Positions 50,382-62,315 of a DNA stretch of 64,000 bases are shown in pieces (positions within the stretch are counted from its first letter, which is position 1; the number at the start of each line of letters is the position of its first letter). Source of the DNA: Microbacterium sp. zg-B96 (GTDB taxonomy: Bacteria > Actinomycetota > Actinomycetes > Actinomycetales > Microbacteriaceae); the NCBI RefSeq assembly GCF_030246865.1, contig NZ_CP126738.1:1860001-1924000 (forward strand), given 5' to 3'. The notes beneath the pieces are model-generated. The model was not told the DNA's origin, did no database searches, and was given only the letters and a program-made list of their open reading frames with translations. The position numbers and the translations under genes were made by a program.

Positions 50382-50719
50382 TGCCGGGGCTGTACCTGCT
50401 GGCGATCCTGCTGTCCGCCGCCGGGATCGCGCTGCTTGATGCCCGGCTGCAGCTCGCGTTCTGGGATGCGCCGGGCCGCACCGTGGCGGCGGTGGGCATC
50501 GGCACGGCGTTCTTCGTCGCCTGGGATGCCGCCGGCATCGCCGCCGGAGTCTTCATCAAGGGCGACAGCCCGCTGCTGATCGGCATCGATCTCGCTCCGC
50601 ACCTGCCCATGGAGGAGCCGCTGTTCCTGGCCTTCCTGTGCTATCTCGCGCTGGTGTGCTTCCGCGGCGCGGAGCGCGTGCACCGGCGCCTGCGGCAGCG
50701 CCGGGAGGAACCGTCATGA
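50381..50719 (+). CDS. crtYe: C50 carotenoid epsilon-cyclase subunit
   Basis: A 112-residue three-helix membrane protein. It is one half of the heterodimeric lycopene/C50 cyclase (PGLYLLAILLSAAGIALLDARLQLAFW, FFVAWDAAGIAAGVF, HLPMEEPLFLAFLCYLALV). FFVAWDAAGI and PMEEPLF are the conserved acidic contacts. Works with CrtYf to cyclise the C50 product. ATG 50381. Confidence 0.88.
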   Translation: MPGLYLLAILLSAAGIALLDARLQLAFWDAPGRTVAAVGIGTAFFVAWDAAGIAAGVFIKGDSPLLIGIDLAPHLPMEEPLFLAFLCYLALVCFRGAERVHRRLRQRREEPS

Positions 50720-51021
50720 CCTACGCCTGGGTCATCCTCCCGTTCGCGCTGGTCACCCTCGCCGTCACCGGGGCCAGCGCCGTCCGGCCGCACTTCGGCA
50801 GCCGCATGATCGCCTCCGCTGTGGCCGCCGCCGTGCTCGTCGTACTCACTGCGGTGTTCGACAATGCGATGATCGCGGCAGACCTGTTCACCTACCCGGA
50901 GGACGACATCACCGGCATCCGCATCGGACTCGCGCCCATCGAGGACTTCTCCTACCCGGTGTGCGCGGCCTTCCTCGTCCCCGCGGTGTGGACGCTGCTC
51001 ACGCCGCGGAGCCGCGCGTGA
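50716..51021 (+). CDS. crtYf: C50 carotenoid epsilon-cyclase second subunit
   Basis: A 101-residue three-helix protein, the second half of the cyclase. The conserved FDNAMIAADLFTYPEDDITGIRIGLAPIEDFSYPV segment is the CrtYf/LbtA-type catalytic strip. ATG 50716 overlaps the crtYe stop (ATGA). The C-terminal stop overlaps the crtEb GTG. Confidence 0.88.
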   Translation: MTYAWVILPFALVTLAVTGASAVRPHFGSRMIASAVAAAVLVVLTAVFDNAMIAADLFTYPEDDITGIRIGLAPIEDFSYPVCAAFLVPAVWTLLTPRSRA

Positions 51022-51884
51022 ACACCGCGACGCAACTGCTGGTGTCCTCGCGCCCGGTCAGCTGGGTCAACACCGCCTACCCGTTCGCGGCGGCGTATCT
51101 GCTCACCGCCCGCGAGATCGACGTGGTCCTGATCGTGGGGACGCTGTTCTTCCTGGTGCCGTACAACCTGGCGATGTACGGCATCAACGATGTCTTCGAC
51201 TATGAATCCGACCTGCGCAATCCCCGCAAGGGCGGGGTACACGGCGCGGTGCTGGAGCGCCGGCTGCACGCCACGACGCTGTGGGCGGCGGGGCTGACTT
51301 GCGCCCCGTTCGTGGTGTTCCTCGTGGTGGCGGGCTCGCCGGCGTCGTGGGCGGTGCTGGCGGCGAGCCTGTTCTTCGTCGTCTTCTACAGCGCCCCGCC
51401 GCTGCGGCTGAAGGAAGTGCCGTTCGCCGACTCGCTGACCAGCGCCATCCACTTCTTCTCCCCGGCCGTCTACGGGTTCGTGCTGGCGGATGCCACGTGG
51501 ACGTGGCAACTCGTGCTCATCGTCATCGCCTTCGCGCTGTGGGGTGTCGCCTCGCACGCGTTCGGCGCCGTGCAGGACGTGGTGGCCGACCGCGAGGCGG
51601 GCATCGCCTCCATCGCGACGGTGCGCGGGGCGCGCTGGACCGTGCGTTTCGCGCTGGCCTGCTATGCGGCATCCGGTCTGGTCATGCTCGGCACGACGTG
51701 GCCCGGCCCGCTCGCCGCGGTCCTGGTGCTGCCGTACCTGGCGACGCTGTGGCCGTTCCGGTCGATCACGGACGAAAAAGCAGAGGAAGCGACGCGCGGA
51801 TGGCGTCGCTTCCTCTGGCTCAATCAGTTCGCCGGCTTCGGCGTGACGGTGCTGCTCATCTGGTGGTGGCTGCTCACCTCATGA
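51018..51884 (+). CDS. crtEb: Lycopene elongase (UbiA prenyltransferase)
   Basis: A 288-residue membrane UbiA-family enzyme that adds two DMAPP units to lycopene, giving a C50 skeleton. First Asp motif NDVFDYESDLRNPRKGG (about 60-76) and second DVVADREAGIASIATVRGA (about 190-208) are intact. With CrtYe/CrtYf the expected end product is decaprenoxanthin or a related C50 carotenoid. GTG 51018. Last gene of the operon. Confidence 0.9.
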   Translation: MNTATQLLVSSRPVSWVNTAYPFAAAYLLTAREIDVVLIVGTLFFLVPYNLAMYGINDVFDYESDLRNPRKGGVHGAVLERRLHATTLWAAGLTCAPFVVFLVVAGSPASWAVLAASLFFVVFYSAPPLRLKEVPFADSLTSAIHFFSPAVYGFVLADATWTWQLVLIVIAFALWGVASHAFGAVQDVVADREAGIASIATVRGARWTVRFALACYAASGLVMLGTTWPGPLAAVLVLPYLATLWPFRSITDEKAEEATRGWRRFLWLNQFAGFGVTVLLIWWWLLTS

Positions 51885-51893
51885 GCTGCCGGG

Positions 51894-54809
51894 TCACTCC
51901 CCGCCGGTCTCCTCCGCCTCACTGAGCTGCAGCAGCGTCTCCACCGCGGCGGTCAGGCGCTCGTCCGCCTCAGCGAACGCGGTGAGGTCGCCGGCCTGCA
52001 GAGCGGCCTGGCGATCGCTCATCGCCTGACGCGCCTGCTCGAGTGCTGCCTCGTAGTCAGCCGCCGGGACCGCCGGTGCCTCCGGCTCTGCCGGGGCATT
52101 CGGGTCGGCCGGCTCGGCCGGGTCGGTCGGGGTGACCCCCTCGTCCCCGGTGCTGGCACCGGAGTCGCCGCCGAACAGCACGTCAAGTGCCTCCTGCAGG
52201 GTGTCCTCGAACGCGACCTGGTCACCGAAGCCGACCAGCACCTTCTGCAGCGTCGGCAGCTTCGTGGCTCCGGAGGACTGCACGAACACCGGCTGCACGT
52301 ACAGCAGACCGCCACCGACCGGAAGGGTCAGCAGGTTGCCGTTGAGCACCTGCGATTGACCCTGCTGGAGGATGTTCACGAACGACGACACCTCGGGATC
52401 GGCGTCGAAGGTGTTCTGCACCTGACCCGGGCCGGGCACCGGGGTCTCGGCATCGACCACCAGCATCCGCAGCTTGCCGTAGTCGTCAGCCTTCACGCCT
52501 TGCTCGCTGCCGGCGTCCGAATCGACCGCGAGGTAACCCATCAGCACGTTGCGGGTGTCCTCACCGCCGGGGATGAAGGTGGTGAACATCGAGTAGGCCG
52601 GTGCTTCCTGACCGGGCATCTGCATCGTCAGGTAGTACGGCGGCTGGAGCTGGCCGTCATCCTGGGGGTCGTCCGGGGTCTTCCACGCGTTGTCGCGCTG
52701 ATACAGCGACTGCGCGTCGTCGACGTGGTAGTTGCCGAGCATGGCCCGCTGCACCTTGAACAGGTCGGTCGGGTAGCGCACGTGACTCATCAGCTCGCCC
52801 GACATCTCGTCGATCGACCCGACGGTCGTCGGGTAGATCTTCTGCCACGCCTGCAGAAGCGGGTCTTCCTCGTCCCACGCGTACAGCTTCACCGAGCCGT
52901 CGTAGGCGTCGACGGTGGCCTTGACCGAGTTGCGGATGTAGTTGATGTTGTCCAGCGCGACCGTCGGGGTCGGGTTGGTCGAGTCCGAGATCGCGTCGCT
53001 CAGGCTCACCGTGGACGAATACGGGTAGTTCTCGCTGAGCGTGTAGCCGTCGACGATCCAGACGATGCGCCCGTCCACGACGCTCGGGTACGGGTCGCTG
53101 TCCAGCTCGAGGTACGGCGCCGCCTTCTGCACGCGGGTGAGCGGGTCGCGGTCGTAGAGGATCTGCGACTCGTCGTTGATGGCATCGGAGAACAGCATGT
53201 CCGTCGCCTGGAACTTCAGCGCGTAGATGAGGCGGTTGAACATGTTGCCCACGCTCGGGCCGCCGTCGCCGGTGAACGTCGTCTTGGTCTCGTTCGCGCC
53301 GTCTTCACCGCTGGGGTAGTCCAGCTCGACGGGGGCCCGACCCTCGGGCGCCCCGACGATCGAGTAAGGCGGCGAGGTCTCACCGAAGTACACGCGCGGC
53401 TCGAAGCCGTCGCCGATGTCGCTGAGCTCGCCACTGACGGGGATGCCGCGTTCGATGAAGACCGGGTTGCCGTCGGCGGTGCGCTCGTTGCCCTTGGCCG
53501 CGACCATGCCGTAGCCGTGGGTGTAGACGAGACTCGTGGTGTACCACGATGCCGCGTTTCCCAGCTGGTTGAGGTTGAGCTCGCGCACCGACACCACGGT
53601 GTCCTGAGACTGCCCGTCGATCTCGTACCGGTCAACGTCCAGCGGGTCGGTGAACTGGTAGTACGAGCGGTACTGCTCGATCTGGCGCACCGTGGGGTTG
53701 ATGATCGCGGGGTCCATGATGCGGATGGAGGCGGTCGTCTCGGCATCCTCGCGCAGCTGCCCGGGTTCCACGTCCGTGACGGCCTCGAACTCGGTGCGCT
53801 CGAGGGCGTCGATGCCGTACGCGGCCTGCGTGGCCTCGAGGTTGCGCTCGTAGAACGGCATTTCCAGCGTCTGCTGGTTCGGGCGCACCTGCACGTTGAG
53901 GACGAACCACGGGTAGGCCACGCCGACCACCAGCGACGACACGATCAGCAGCGCCGTCGCGATCAGCGGGTAGCGCCAGCGGCCGATGACGGCGGTGACG
54001 AAGAACAGCACCGCGACGAGCACCGCGATGACGGCGAGGATCGCCTGACCGGGGATGATCGCGTGGACGTCGACGTAGCTGGCACCGGTGATGCGGTCGT
54101 TGTCCTGCACGAGGTTCTTGTAGCGGTCCAGCCACAGGCTCACCGCCTGCAGCAGCAGGTACAGGCCCGCCAGCACCGCCAGCTGGATGCGCGCGGACTT
54201 GGAGATGCGCAGCTCCCGCTGGCCCACCCGCACCGAGCCGTACAGGTACGACACGACCGCGGTGACCAGCAGGCACACCAGGACGACAGCGGAGATGAAC
54301 CCGAGTGCTGCCGAGTAGAACGGCATGGCGAACAGGTAGAAACCGGTGTCGAGACCGAACTCGGGGTCGGTGGTGTTCGTGGCGACGCCGTTGGCCCACA
54401 GCCACGTGGTCTCCCACTGCGACGAGGCGGCGAAGCCGGCGAAGAAGCCGAAGAACACCGGGATGCCCCACATCGCCAGGCGCCGCAGCGGCTCGACGAC
54501 CTCCTGGTAGCGGTCCAGCTGAGAGCTCAGCCGCGCGTACACGGGGCGCAGGCGATACGCCAGCTGGATGGCGACCCACACCGGCACCGCCATGCCCAGG
54601 AACCCGATCGCGAACATCGATACCCGCGCGGTCCACTGCGTGACCAGCACGCTGTCGAAGCCGAGCTGCTCGTACCAGAGCCAGTCCGCATAGAGGGTCG
54701 AGAACGCGAAGAACGCCACCACGAGCGCTGCGATGACCGCGAGGGTGATCGTGATCGCGCGTCGTGAGGTGCTCGGCGTGGCCTGATTCGGCGCTGAGGT
54801 GGTGGTCAC
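51894..54809 (-). CDS. UPF0182 family membrane protein
   Basis: A 971-residue protein with seven predicted N-terminal helices (residues 1-320; first segment TITLAVIAALVVAFFAFSTLYADWLWYEQLGFDSVL) followed by a large extracytoplasmic domain and an acidic/Pro-rich tail. The W-Y-E-Q-L-G-F and VRPNQQTLEMPFYERNLEATQAAYGID signatures are UPF0182 (Rv3193c family). Function unknown. ATG or GTG at 54809. It faces crtEb convergently and neighbours the PDZ-Lon gene as in M. tuberculosis. Confidence 0.9.
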   Translation of the reverse strand: MTTTSAPNQATPSTSRRAITITLAVIAALVVAFFAFSTLYADWLWYEQLGFDSVLVTQWTARVSMFAIGFLGMAVPVWVAIQLAYRLRPVYARLSSQLDRYQEVVEPLRRLAMWGIPVFFGFFAGFAASSQWETTWLWANGVATNTTDPEFGLDTGFYLFAMPFYSAALGFISAVVLVCLLVTAVVSYLYGSVRVGQRELRISKSARIQLAVLAGLYLLLQAVSLWLDRYKNLVQDNDRITGASYVDVHAIIPGQAILAVIAVLVAVLFFVTAVIGRWRYPLIATALLIVSSLVVGVAYPWFVLNVQVRPNQQTLEMPFYERNLEATQAAYGIDALERTEFEAVTDVEPGQLREDAETTASIRIMDPAIINPTVRQIEQYRSYYQFTDPLDVDRYEIDGQSQDTVVSVRELNLNQLGNAASWYTTSLVYTHGYGMVAAKGNERTADGNPVFIERGIPVSGELSDIGDGFEPRVYFGETSPPYSIVGAPEGRAPVELDYPSGEDGANETKTTFTGDGGPSVGNMFNRLIYALKFQATDMLFSDAINDESQILYDRDPLTRVQKAAPYLELDSDPYPSVVDGRIVWIVDGYTLSENYPYSSTVSLSDAISDSTNPTPTVALDNINYIRNSVKATVDAYDGSVKLYAWDEEDPLLQAWQKIYPTTVGSIDEMSGELMSHVRYPTDLFKVQRAMLGNYHVDDAQSLYQRDNAWKTPDDPQDDGQLQPPYYLTMQMPGQEAPAYSMFTTFIPGGEDTRNVLMGYLAVDSDAGSEQGVKADDYGKLRMLVVDAETPVPGPGQVQNTFDADPEVSSFVNILQQGQSQVLNGNLLTLPVGGGLLYVQPVFVQSSGATKLPTLQKVLVGFGDQVAFEDTLQEALDVLFGGDSGASTGDEGVTPTDPAEPADPNAPAEPEAPAVPAADYEAALEQARQAMSDRQAALQAGDLTAFAEADERLTAAVETLLQLSEAEETGGE

Positions 54810-54876
54810 CCTGCAATCCTAGGCGTCCGGGTTCTGAGGAAACGCCGAGGAGATGCCGGGGACATCCTCAGCAGAC

Positions 54877-55998
54877 TCAGGGCGTGCAGGTAGGCAGCGC
54901 CTCCAGGTCACCGTCGTCGCGGACCGTCTCGAGCACCTCGAGTGCGTCGTCGAGGGTCGCCACGGCGAACACGTCCAGCCCGTCGGGCACGTGCCCCACG
55001 ACCTCGCCGCAGTTCGCTGTGGGCGCGAGGAAGATCTCCGCGCCGGCATCCTCCGCCCCCCACAGCTTCTGTCGGATGCCGCCGATGGGCCCGATCTCGC
55101 CGGCGCCGCTGATGGTGCCGGTGCCGGCGACCTGCGCGCCGCCGTTGAGTTCGCCGGGGGTGAGGGTGTCGATGATGCCCAGTGCGAACATCATGCCGGC
55201 GCTGGGTCCGCCGACGTTGTCGAGCTGGATCGTCACGTCGATCGGGAAGTCGTACGCGTTCATGAGGGTCACCCCCAGCAGCCACGCCGTCTCGCCGTCG
55301 ATCTTCTGCTCGGCGGGCGTGACGGACACGTCGCGTTGCCGGCCGTCGCGCTCGATCGTGAGCGTCACCGGTTCGCCGGCGGCCTCGCCGACGATCTCGC
55401 GCACCTCCACGGCGTCGGCGACCTCGCGCCCCTCCACGGCAAGGATGACGTCGCCCTCTTCCAGCACGCCGTTCGCGGCCGAATCTTCGGTGAGGGAGTA
55501 CACCGTCAGCTCGGCGCCGATGTCATAGCCCAGTTCGCCCAGCGCGGCGGCGGTGGCCTCCTGCTGGGAGTCGATCATCATCGCCGAACTCTGTTCGTTG
55601 CGCTGCTCGGTGGTCTGCCCGACGGGGAACACCTCCTCGATGGGGATCACCGCCCGGGTGCGGTCGAACCACGCCAGGACGAGCTCGAACCACGACGGGG
55701 GGTGTTCCCGGTTGCCGACCACCTGCACCGTCAGCAGATCCAGCGCGCCGTCGGTGGGGTAGGTCTCGGCCCCCGCCACCGAGATCAAGGGAACCTCCTC
55801 GCCGTCACCGGTCGTCGCCGTGCCGAGGGTGTCGTACACCGGGCCCGGCTGCTGGATGACGTACGCGGTGGGGAGGAACGTGAGGGTCAGCAGGATCACC
55901 AGGGCGACCACAAGGGACCAGATGCCGGCGATCATTCCGCGCGGCGGCTGTCGCCGGGGGGCCGGAACGATCGTGACGTTCTCATCGAAGAGGGCCAA
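54877..55998 (-). CDS. YlbL-type PDZ-Lon protease
   Basis: A 373-residue membrane-anchored serine protease: one N-terminal helix (GMIAGIWSLVVALVILLTLTFLPTAYV), a PDZ domain (about 155-230: LTEDSAANGVLEEGDVILAVEGREV), and a Lon-like S16 domain with catalytic Ser in NVGGPSAGMMFALGI and Lys in GIRQKLWGAEDAG. TTG 55998 is the start. Rv3194c-like by context with UPF0182. No RBS stronger than AAAGG. Confidence 0.88.
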   Translation of the reverse strand: MALFDENVTIVPAPRRQPPRGMIAGIWSLVVALVILLTLTFLPTAYVIQQPGPVYDTLGTATTGDGEEVPLISVAGAETYPTDGALDLLTVQVVGNREHPPSWFELVLAWFDRTRAVIPIEEVFPVGQTTEQRNEQSSAMMIDSQQEATAAALGELGYDIGAELTVYSLTEDSAANGVLEEGDVILAVEGREVADAVEVREIVGEAAGEPVTLTIERDGRQRDVSVTPAEQKIDGETAWLLGVTLMNAYDFPIDVTIQLDNVGGPSAGMMFALGIIDTLTPGELNGGAQVAGTGTISGAGEIGPIGGIRQKLWGAEDAGAEIFLAPTANCGEVVGHVPDGLDVFAVATLDDALEVLETVRDDGDLEALPTCTP

Positions 55999-56071
55999 CG
56001 GGGGGCCTTTCTGTGCCGGGTCGTTCGCGACCGGCGAAAACGTGCCGGGTGGTGCGAGTCAAGGGTGCCAC

Positions 56072-56077
56072 TAGCGT
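56072..56077 (+). promoter_or_regulatory. -10 box of the DUF2342 gene
   Basis: TAGCGT 38 bases before the ATG, here followed by a short leader with GAAAGG. Contrasts with the leaderless uses of the same box elsewhere. Confidence 0.4.
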
Positions 56078-56115
56078 AGAGCGGGACACCCCCCACCTGC
56101 TGAAAGGCACCTGAC

Positions 56116-57558
56116 ATGGCCGACGGCGAAGACCGCTCCCCCGAGGACGAGTTCCAGGAGCTCATGCGCCAGCTGTTCGGCGGACAGCCCGGCGCGATCG
56201 ATCCCGAGCAGCTCTCCCGGCTGTCGGGGCTGGGCATCGACCCCGCCATGATGCAGCAGGTGATGCGGCATCTGCAGGGCGCGTTCGCGAACGCCCCCGC
56301 AGAGGGCATCTCGTGGGACATGGCCAAACGGCAGGCGCTGCACATCGCCAACCAGGACGGGATGGGCATCACCAGCGGTGAGCGCACCGACCTCGGCGAG
56401 GCGTTCTCGCTGGCGGCGCTGTGGCTGAGCGAGGCGACGACCGTGCCGGAGCTCACGCAGCCGCCCCGCACCCTCACCCGCGGCGGCTGGGTCGAGGCGA
56501 CCCTGCCGGTGTGGCAGGAGTTGGCCGAGCCGGTGGCCCTCAGCATCGCCGACGCCTTGACGGCGGCGCTGGATGCCCAGGTGCCCGAGGAGATGCGTGC
56601 CATGGTGCAGGGCGCCGGGCGCCTCATGCGCACCGTGGGCGGGTCGCTGTTCGCCGCCCAGCTGGGAGCGGTGGTCGGGCGACTGTCCACCGAGGTGGTC
56701 AGCGGCGGCGACGTGGGCCTTCCGGTCATGCCCGCCGGCGACGCGGCCATCCTGCCGCAGAACTTCGCCGACTTCGGCCGCGACCTCGGCATTGCCGACG
56801 ATCAACTGGCGCTGTACCTGGCAACGCGCGAACTCGCCCACGCTCGCCTGTTCCGTCACGCCCGGTGGCTGCGGCTGCACGTCATCTCGCAGGTGACCGA
56901 CTTCGCCCGCGGCATCCACGTCGACACCGAAGCGCTGGAAGACCTCGCGTCGCGGTTCGACCCGTCCCAGCCCGAGGAGCTGCGCCAGGCGCTGGAGAGC
57001 GGCGCGCTGCTGCCGCAGCGTTCCGAAGCGCAGACGGCGGCACTGGCGCGTCTGGAGAATCTGCTGGCCCTCATCGAAGGCTGGGTCGACGTCGTCACGG
57101 AAGCCGCCACGACGCGGCTGCCGGAAGCGCACCGCATCACCGAGGTCGTCCGCCGCCGCCGTGCGGTGGGCGGCCCGGCCGAGCAGGCGCTGGGGTCGCT
57201 CGTGGGACTGGAAGTGCGCCCGCGGCGGCTGCGCGAGGCTGCCGCGATGTGGCGGGCCGTCACCGACGCGGTCGGCATCGTCGGCCGCGACGCGCTCTGG
57301 GATTACCCCGACCTCATGCCCAGCTCGGAGGACATCGACGACCCCGCCGCGCTCGTGGCGCGACTGCAGGCGCACGCCCGCGGCGACGAGCCGCAGCGCG
57401 ACGCGATGGACGACGCACTCGACGCGCTGCTGAGCCAGGCGGCGGACGACGCGTCCGCCGACAGCGCGGATTCCGGCGACTCCGGCGGCTCCGGCAGCGC
57501 CGGCGAGGATTCGGGCGATCCTTCCGGCGACGACCCGTCCGGTCCCCGCCCGGTCTGA
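56116..57558 (+). CDS. DUF2342 zincin-like protein
   Basis: A 480-residue protein of the DUF2342 (F420 biosynthesis-associated/zinc-dependent metalloprotease) family. IGRDGMGITSGERTDLGEAFSLAALWL and LYLATRELAHARLFRHARWLRLHVISQVTDFARGIHVD are the family core. Instead of a strict HExxH, the sequence is RELAHARLF, so peptidase activity is doubtful. The C-terminal 60 residues are Ser/Gly/Asp-rich. ATG 56116. Probably the orthologue of Rv3195. Confidence 0.8.
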   Translation: MADGEDRSPEDEFQELMRQLFGGQPGAIDPEQLSRLSGLGIDPAMMQQVMRHLQGAFANAPAEGISWDMAKRQALHIANQDGMGITSGERTDLGEAFSLAALWLSEATTVPELTQPPRTLTRGGWVEATLPVWQELAEPVALSIADALTAALDAQVPEEMRAMVQGAGRLMRTVGGSLFAAQLGAVVGRLSTEVVSGGDVGLPVMPAGDAAILPQNFADFGRDLGIADDQLALYLATRELAHARLFRHARWLRLHVISQVTDFARGIHVDTEALEDLASRFDPSQPEELRQALESGALLPQRSEAQTAALARLENLLALIEGWVDVVTEAATTRLPEAHRITEVVRRRRAVGGPAEQALGSLVGLEVRPRRLREAAAMWRAVTDAVGIVGRDALWDYPDLMPSSEDIDDPAALVARLQAHARGDEPQRDAMDDALDALLSQAADDASADSADSGDSGGSGSAGEDSGDPSGDDPSGPRPV

Positions 57559-57614
57559 TCGGGGTCTCCTCCCCAGCCATCCCTCGCGCCGTTCCGGCGT
57601 GAGGTCTGTGGACA

Positions 57615-57643
57615 GCGCCGCCCGGGCGCTCACCGGGCGGCGC
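57615..57643. terminator. Hairpin after DUF2342 gene
   Basis: GCGCCGCCCGG (57615-57625), 7-base loop and CCGGGCGGCGC (57633-57643), an 11-bp G/C-only stem. It lies 12 bases before the start of the cyclodehydratase-like gene and may terminate DUF2342 mRNA. The -10 box CACAAT overlaps its 3' end. Confidence 0.6.
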
Positions 57644-57654
57644 ACAATCGGGGC

Positions 57655-60081
<2,427 letters not shown>

Positions 60082-60085
<4 letters not shown>

Positions 60086-60987
60086 GCGAGTCCCTCGTGC
60101 CATTGGCTGATCAGGCGATGGGCGATCGAGGCGGTGCCGGGCAGCAGCACGTCGCCGCCGCCGGCGAGGGCGGCGCCGATCTCGTCGCGGGTGAACCAGC
60201 GCACCGCCACGATCTCCTCGCCGTCGGCACGCGCCGCCTGCTCGTCATCGGTGACGGCGTGGAAGCCGAGCATGAGCGAACGCGGATACGGCCAGCCCTG
60301 GGAGCCGGCGTAGCGCAGCTGAGTGACCCGCACCCCGGATTCCTCCTGCACCTCCCGCACCACGGCGGCCTCGAGGGACTCGCCCGCCTCGACGAATCCG
60401 GCGAAGGTCGAGTACCGGTTCTGCTGCGCCCACAGCGCGTTGGAACCCAGCAGCAGCCGCTGCCGGTCGGCGCTGGTGACGGCGACGATGACGGCCGGGT
60501 CGGTTCGGGGGAAGTGCTCCCGGCCGCATCCCTGGCAGGTGCGCGCCCAGCCGGCCGCGTGCACGCGGGTGGCCGCGCCGCACGCCGGGCAGAACGGTGC
60601 GTCCAGCAGCCAGCGGCCGAGGCTCAGTCCCGCGACGAACACCGCAGCATCGTGGGAGACGAGGTCGCCGCCCACGGCGCGCAGCGCGCCCCACCGCCCT
60701 TCCGGCAGCGGCGCGTCCACCGGCAGCGCGGCCAGCAGGAGGGCGACGCCCTGCGCGTCACGGCCGAGGAACGCCCACTGCGCCTGGCCTGCCACCTCGT
60801 TCGGGCTCAGGAACCGCAGCGCGGTGTCGCCGGCCAGCGGCGCACGGTCGCCGTGGACGACGAGCACACGGGTGCCGGCATCGGCTCGCGCGGCGTCGAG
60901 CAGGCCTTCGGCGGTGCGCTCCTCGGCGGCACGGTCCCACTCGAGTGGGGCGGTCGCGGGAGCCTGCGAACTGTCGGGCACCGTCAT
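60082..60987 (-). CDS. nudC: NAD(+) diphosphatase NudC
   Basis: A 301-residue Nudix enzyme that hydrolyses NADH/NAD and removes NAD caps from RNA. A zinc ribbon CPACG...CQGCG (about residues 138-160) precedes the Nudix box GFVEAGESLEAAVVREVQEESGV, and the NudC-type SQGWPYPRSLMLGFHA (SQPWPFP analogue) follows. ATG 60987 has a GAGAGG site. Coupled to uvrD2, same pairing as Rv3199c-Rv3198c. Confidence 0.93.
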
Positions 60988-61051
60988 CCAGGACCTCTCT
61001 TGCGGGCGTGGCGCGGGGGTGTCGGAGCGCACGCGACCTACCCTTGGGGGC

Positions 61052-62308
61052 ATGGCACGCTCACCCCTCACTCTAGCCGCGTCCGTCACGTCGGCCCTTC
61101 CTCGGGTCGCCGTGGTGGGAGTCGGCGAGCTGACGGAAGGATCGACCGGTCGCTTCGATACCGCCGTCGCCGATCTCGACGACGGCCGCCGCGTCGTGGT
61201 GCGCGTGCCGAACTCGCCGGAGGCCGCCGAAGAGCTCGCCGCCCAGGTGCGGGTGCTGCGTGCGCTGTCGGCGGGCGTGCGCGGCGTTCTGCCCTTCCGC
61301 GCCCCCGAGGTGCTCGGCGAAGCCGGCCTCGGCTCCTCCCGCGTGCTGGTGTCCGACCTGCTTCCCGGCTACCGCGTCGAGGCCGGCCACGTGCCGCCGG
61401 GCCCCGGGGTGGCCACGTCGCTGGGCGCAGCGCTGGCGAACGTGCACGCCATTCCCGTCTCCGTCGTCCGCGATGCCGGGCTCCCCGCACGCTCCCCCGC
61501 GCAGGTGCGCGACGAGGCCGAGCGTCTGCTGGACCGGGCGGAGGCGACCGGGCTGCTGCCGTTCGCGCTGCTGCGCCGGTGGAGCACGGCGCTGGCTGCC
61601 GAGCAGCTGTGGCGCTTCGAAGCGGCCGTCACCCTCGGCGGTGTCGAGCCGACCGCGTTCCTCCTCGAGGACACCGATTTGGGCCCGACCGTCACCGGCC
61701 TGCTGGACTGGCATGGGCTGAGCGTGGGAGACCCCGCCACCGACCTGCGGTGGCTGGCGTCTGCTCCCACCGCGGCGGATGCCGTCTACGACGGGTACCT
61801 CTCCAGCGCCCACCGCGCGCCCGATGCGCGACTGCGCGACCGTGCCCGGCTGTACGCCGAGCTCGAGTTCGCCAAGTGGCTCGTCCACGGGCACGCCGCC
61901 GGCAGCGAGAAGGTCGTGGCCGACGCGGTCGCCCTGCTGGAATCCCTCGCGGAGGGCGTCGGCGAGACCGCGCTGGTCTCGGCGGATGCCGTGGACGTCG
62001 ACGACGCGCTGGCCCGTGTAGGCCGCATGTCGGATGCCACCGGTGAGATCGTCGACACCTCGATGCAGACCGACACCTACGACCCGTCGCTGATGTCGAT
62101 GTTCACGCAGGACACCTCCGAGGACGACTCCCACCCGGCCGACCAGGTGACCCAGCCCATCGAGCTGTCCCTGTTCTCGCCCGACGAAGCGGCGACCGAG
62201 CCCGCCGCCCGCCCGGCGGTGGACATCACCGAGCAGTCGGATTCGCACGAGCAGGACCGCGACGACAGCGCGCGCAATGCGCTGCGCCGCTGGACAGCGA
62301 CCGACTGA
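61052..62308 (+). CDS. APH-family phosphotransferase
   Basis: A 418-residue protein with an aminoglycoside/macrolide phosphotransferase-like kinase fold (residues 1-300): RVVVRVPNSPEAAEELAAQVRVLRAL, LVSDLLPGYRVEA, TGLLDWHGLSVGDPATDLRWLASA, where D-W-H-G-L-S-V-G-D-P-x-x-D-L-R is the metal/catalytic loop region. The HxD catalytic motif is not obvious, so activity is uncertain. An acidic Asp/Ser-rich tail of about 85 residues ends it. ATG 61052 lies seven bases after TACCCT. In M. tuberculosis this position (Rv3200c) is an ion channel. Confidence 0.75.
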   Translation: MARSPLTLAASVTSALPRVAVVGVGELTEGSTGRFDTAVADLDDGRRVVVRVPNSPEAAEELAAQVRVLRALSAGVRGVLPFRAPEVLGEAGLGSSRVLVSDLLPGYRVEAGHVPPGPGVATSLGAALANVHAIPVSVVRDAGLPARSPAQVRDEAERLLDRAEATGLLPFALLRRWSTALAAEQLWRFEAAVTLGGVEPTAFLLEDTDLGPTVTGLLDWHGLSVGDPATDLRWLASAPTAADAVYDGYLSSAHRAPDARLRDRARLYAELEFAKWLVHGHAAGSEKVVADAVALLESLAEGVGETALVSADAVDVDDALARVGRMSDATGEIVDTSMQTDTYDPSLMSMFTQDTSEDDSHPADQVTQPIELSLFSPDEAATEPAARPAVDITEQSDSHEQDRDDSARNALRRWTATD

Positions 62309-62315
62309 CGCGCCG

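Noticed and set aside
52356..54767. 803-codon plus-strand open frame
   Set aside because: Antisense shadow of UPF0182, rich in Arg/Val/His with no domain.
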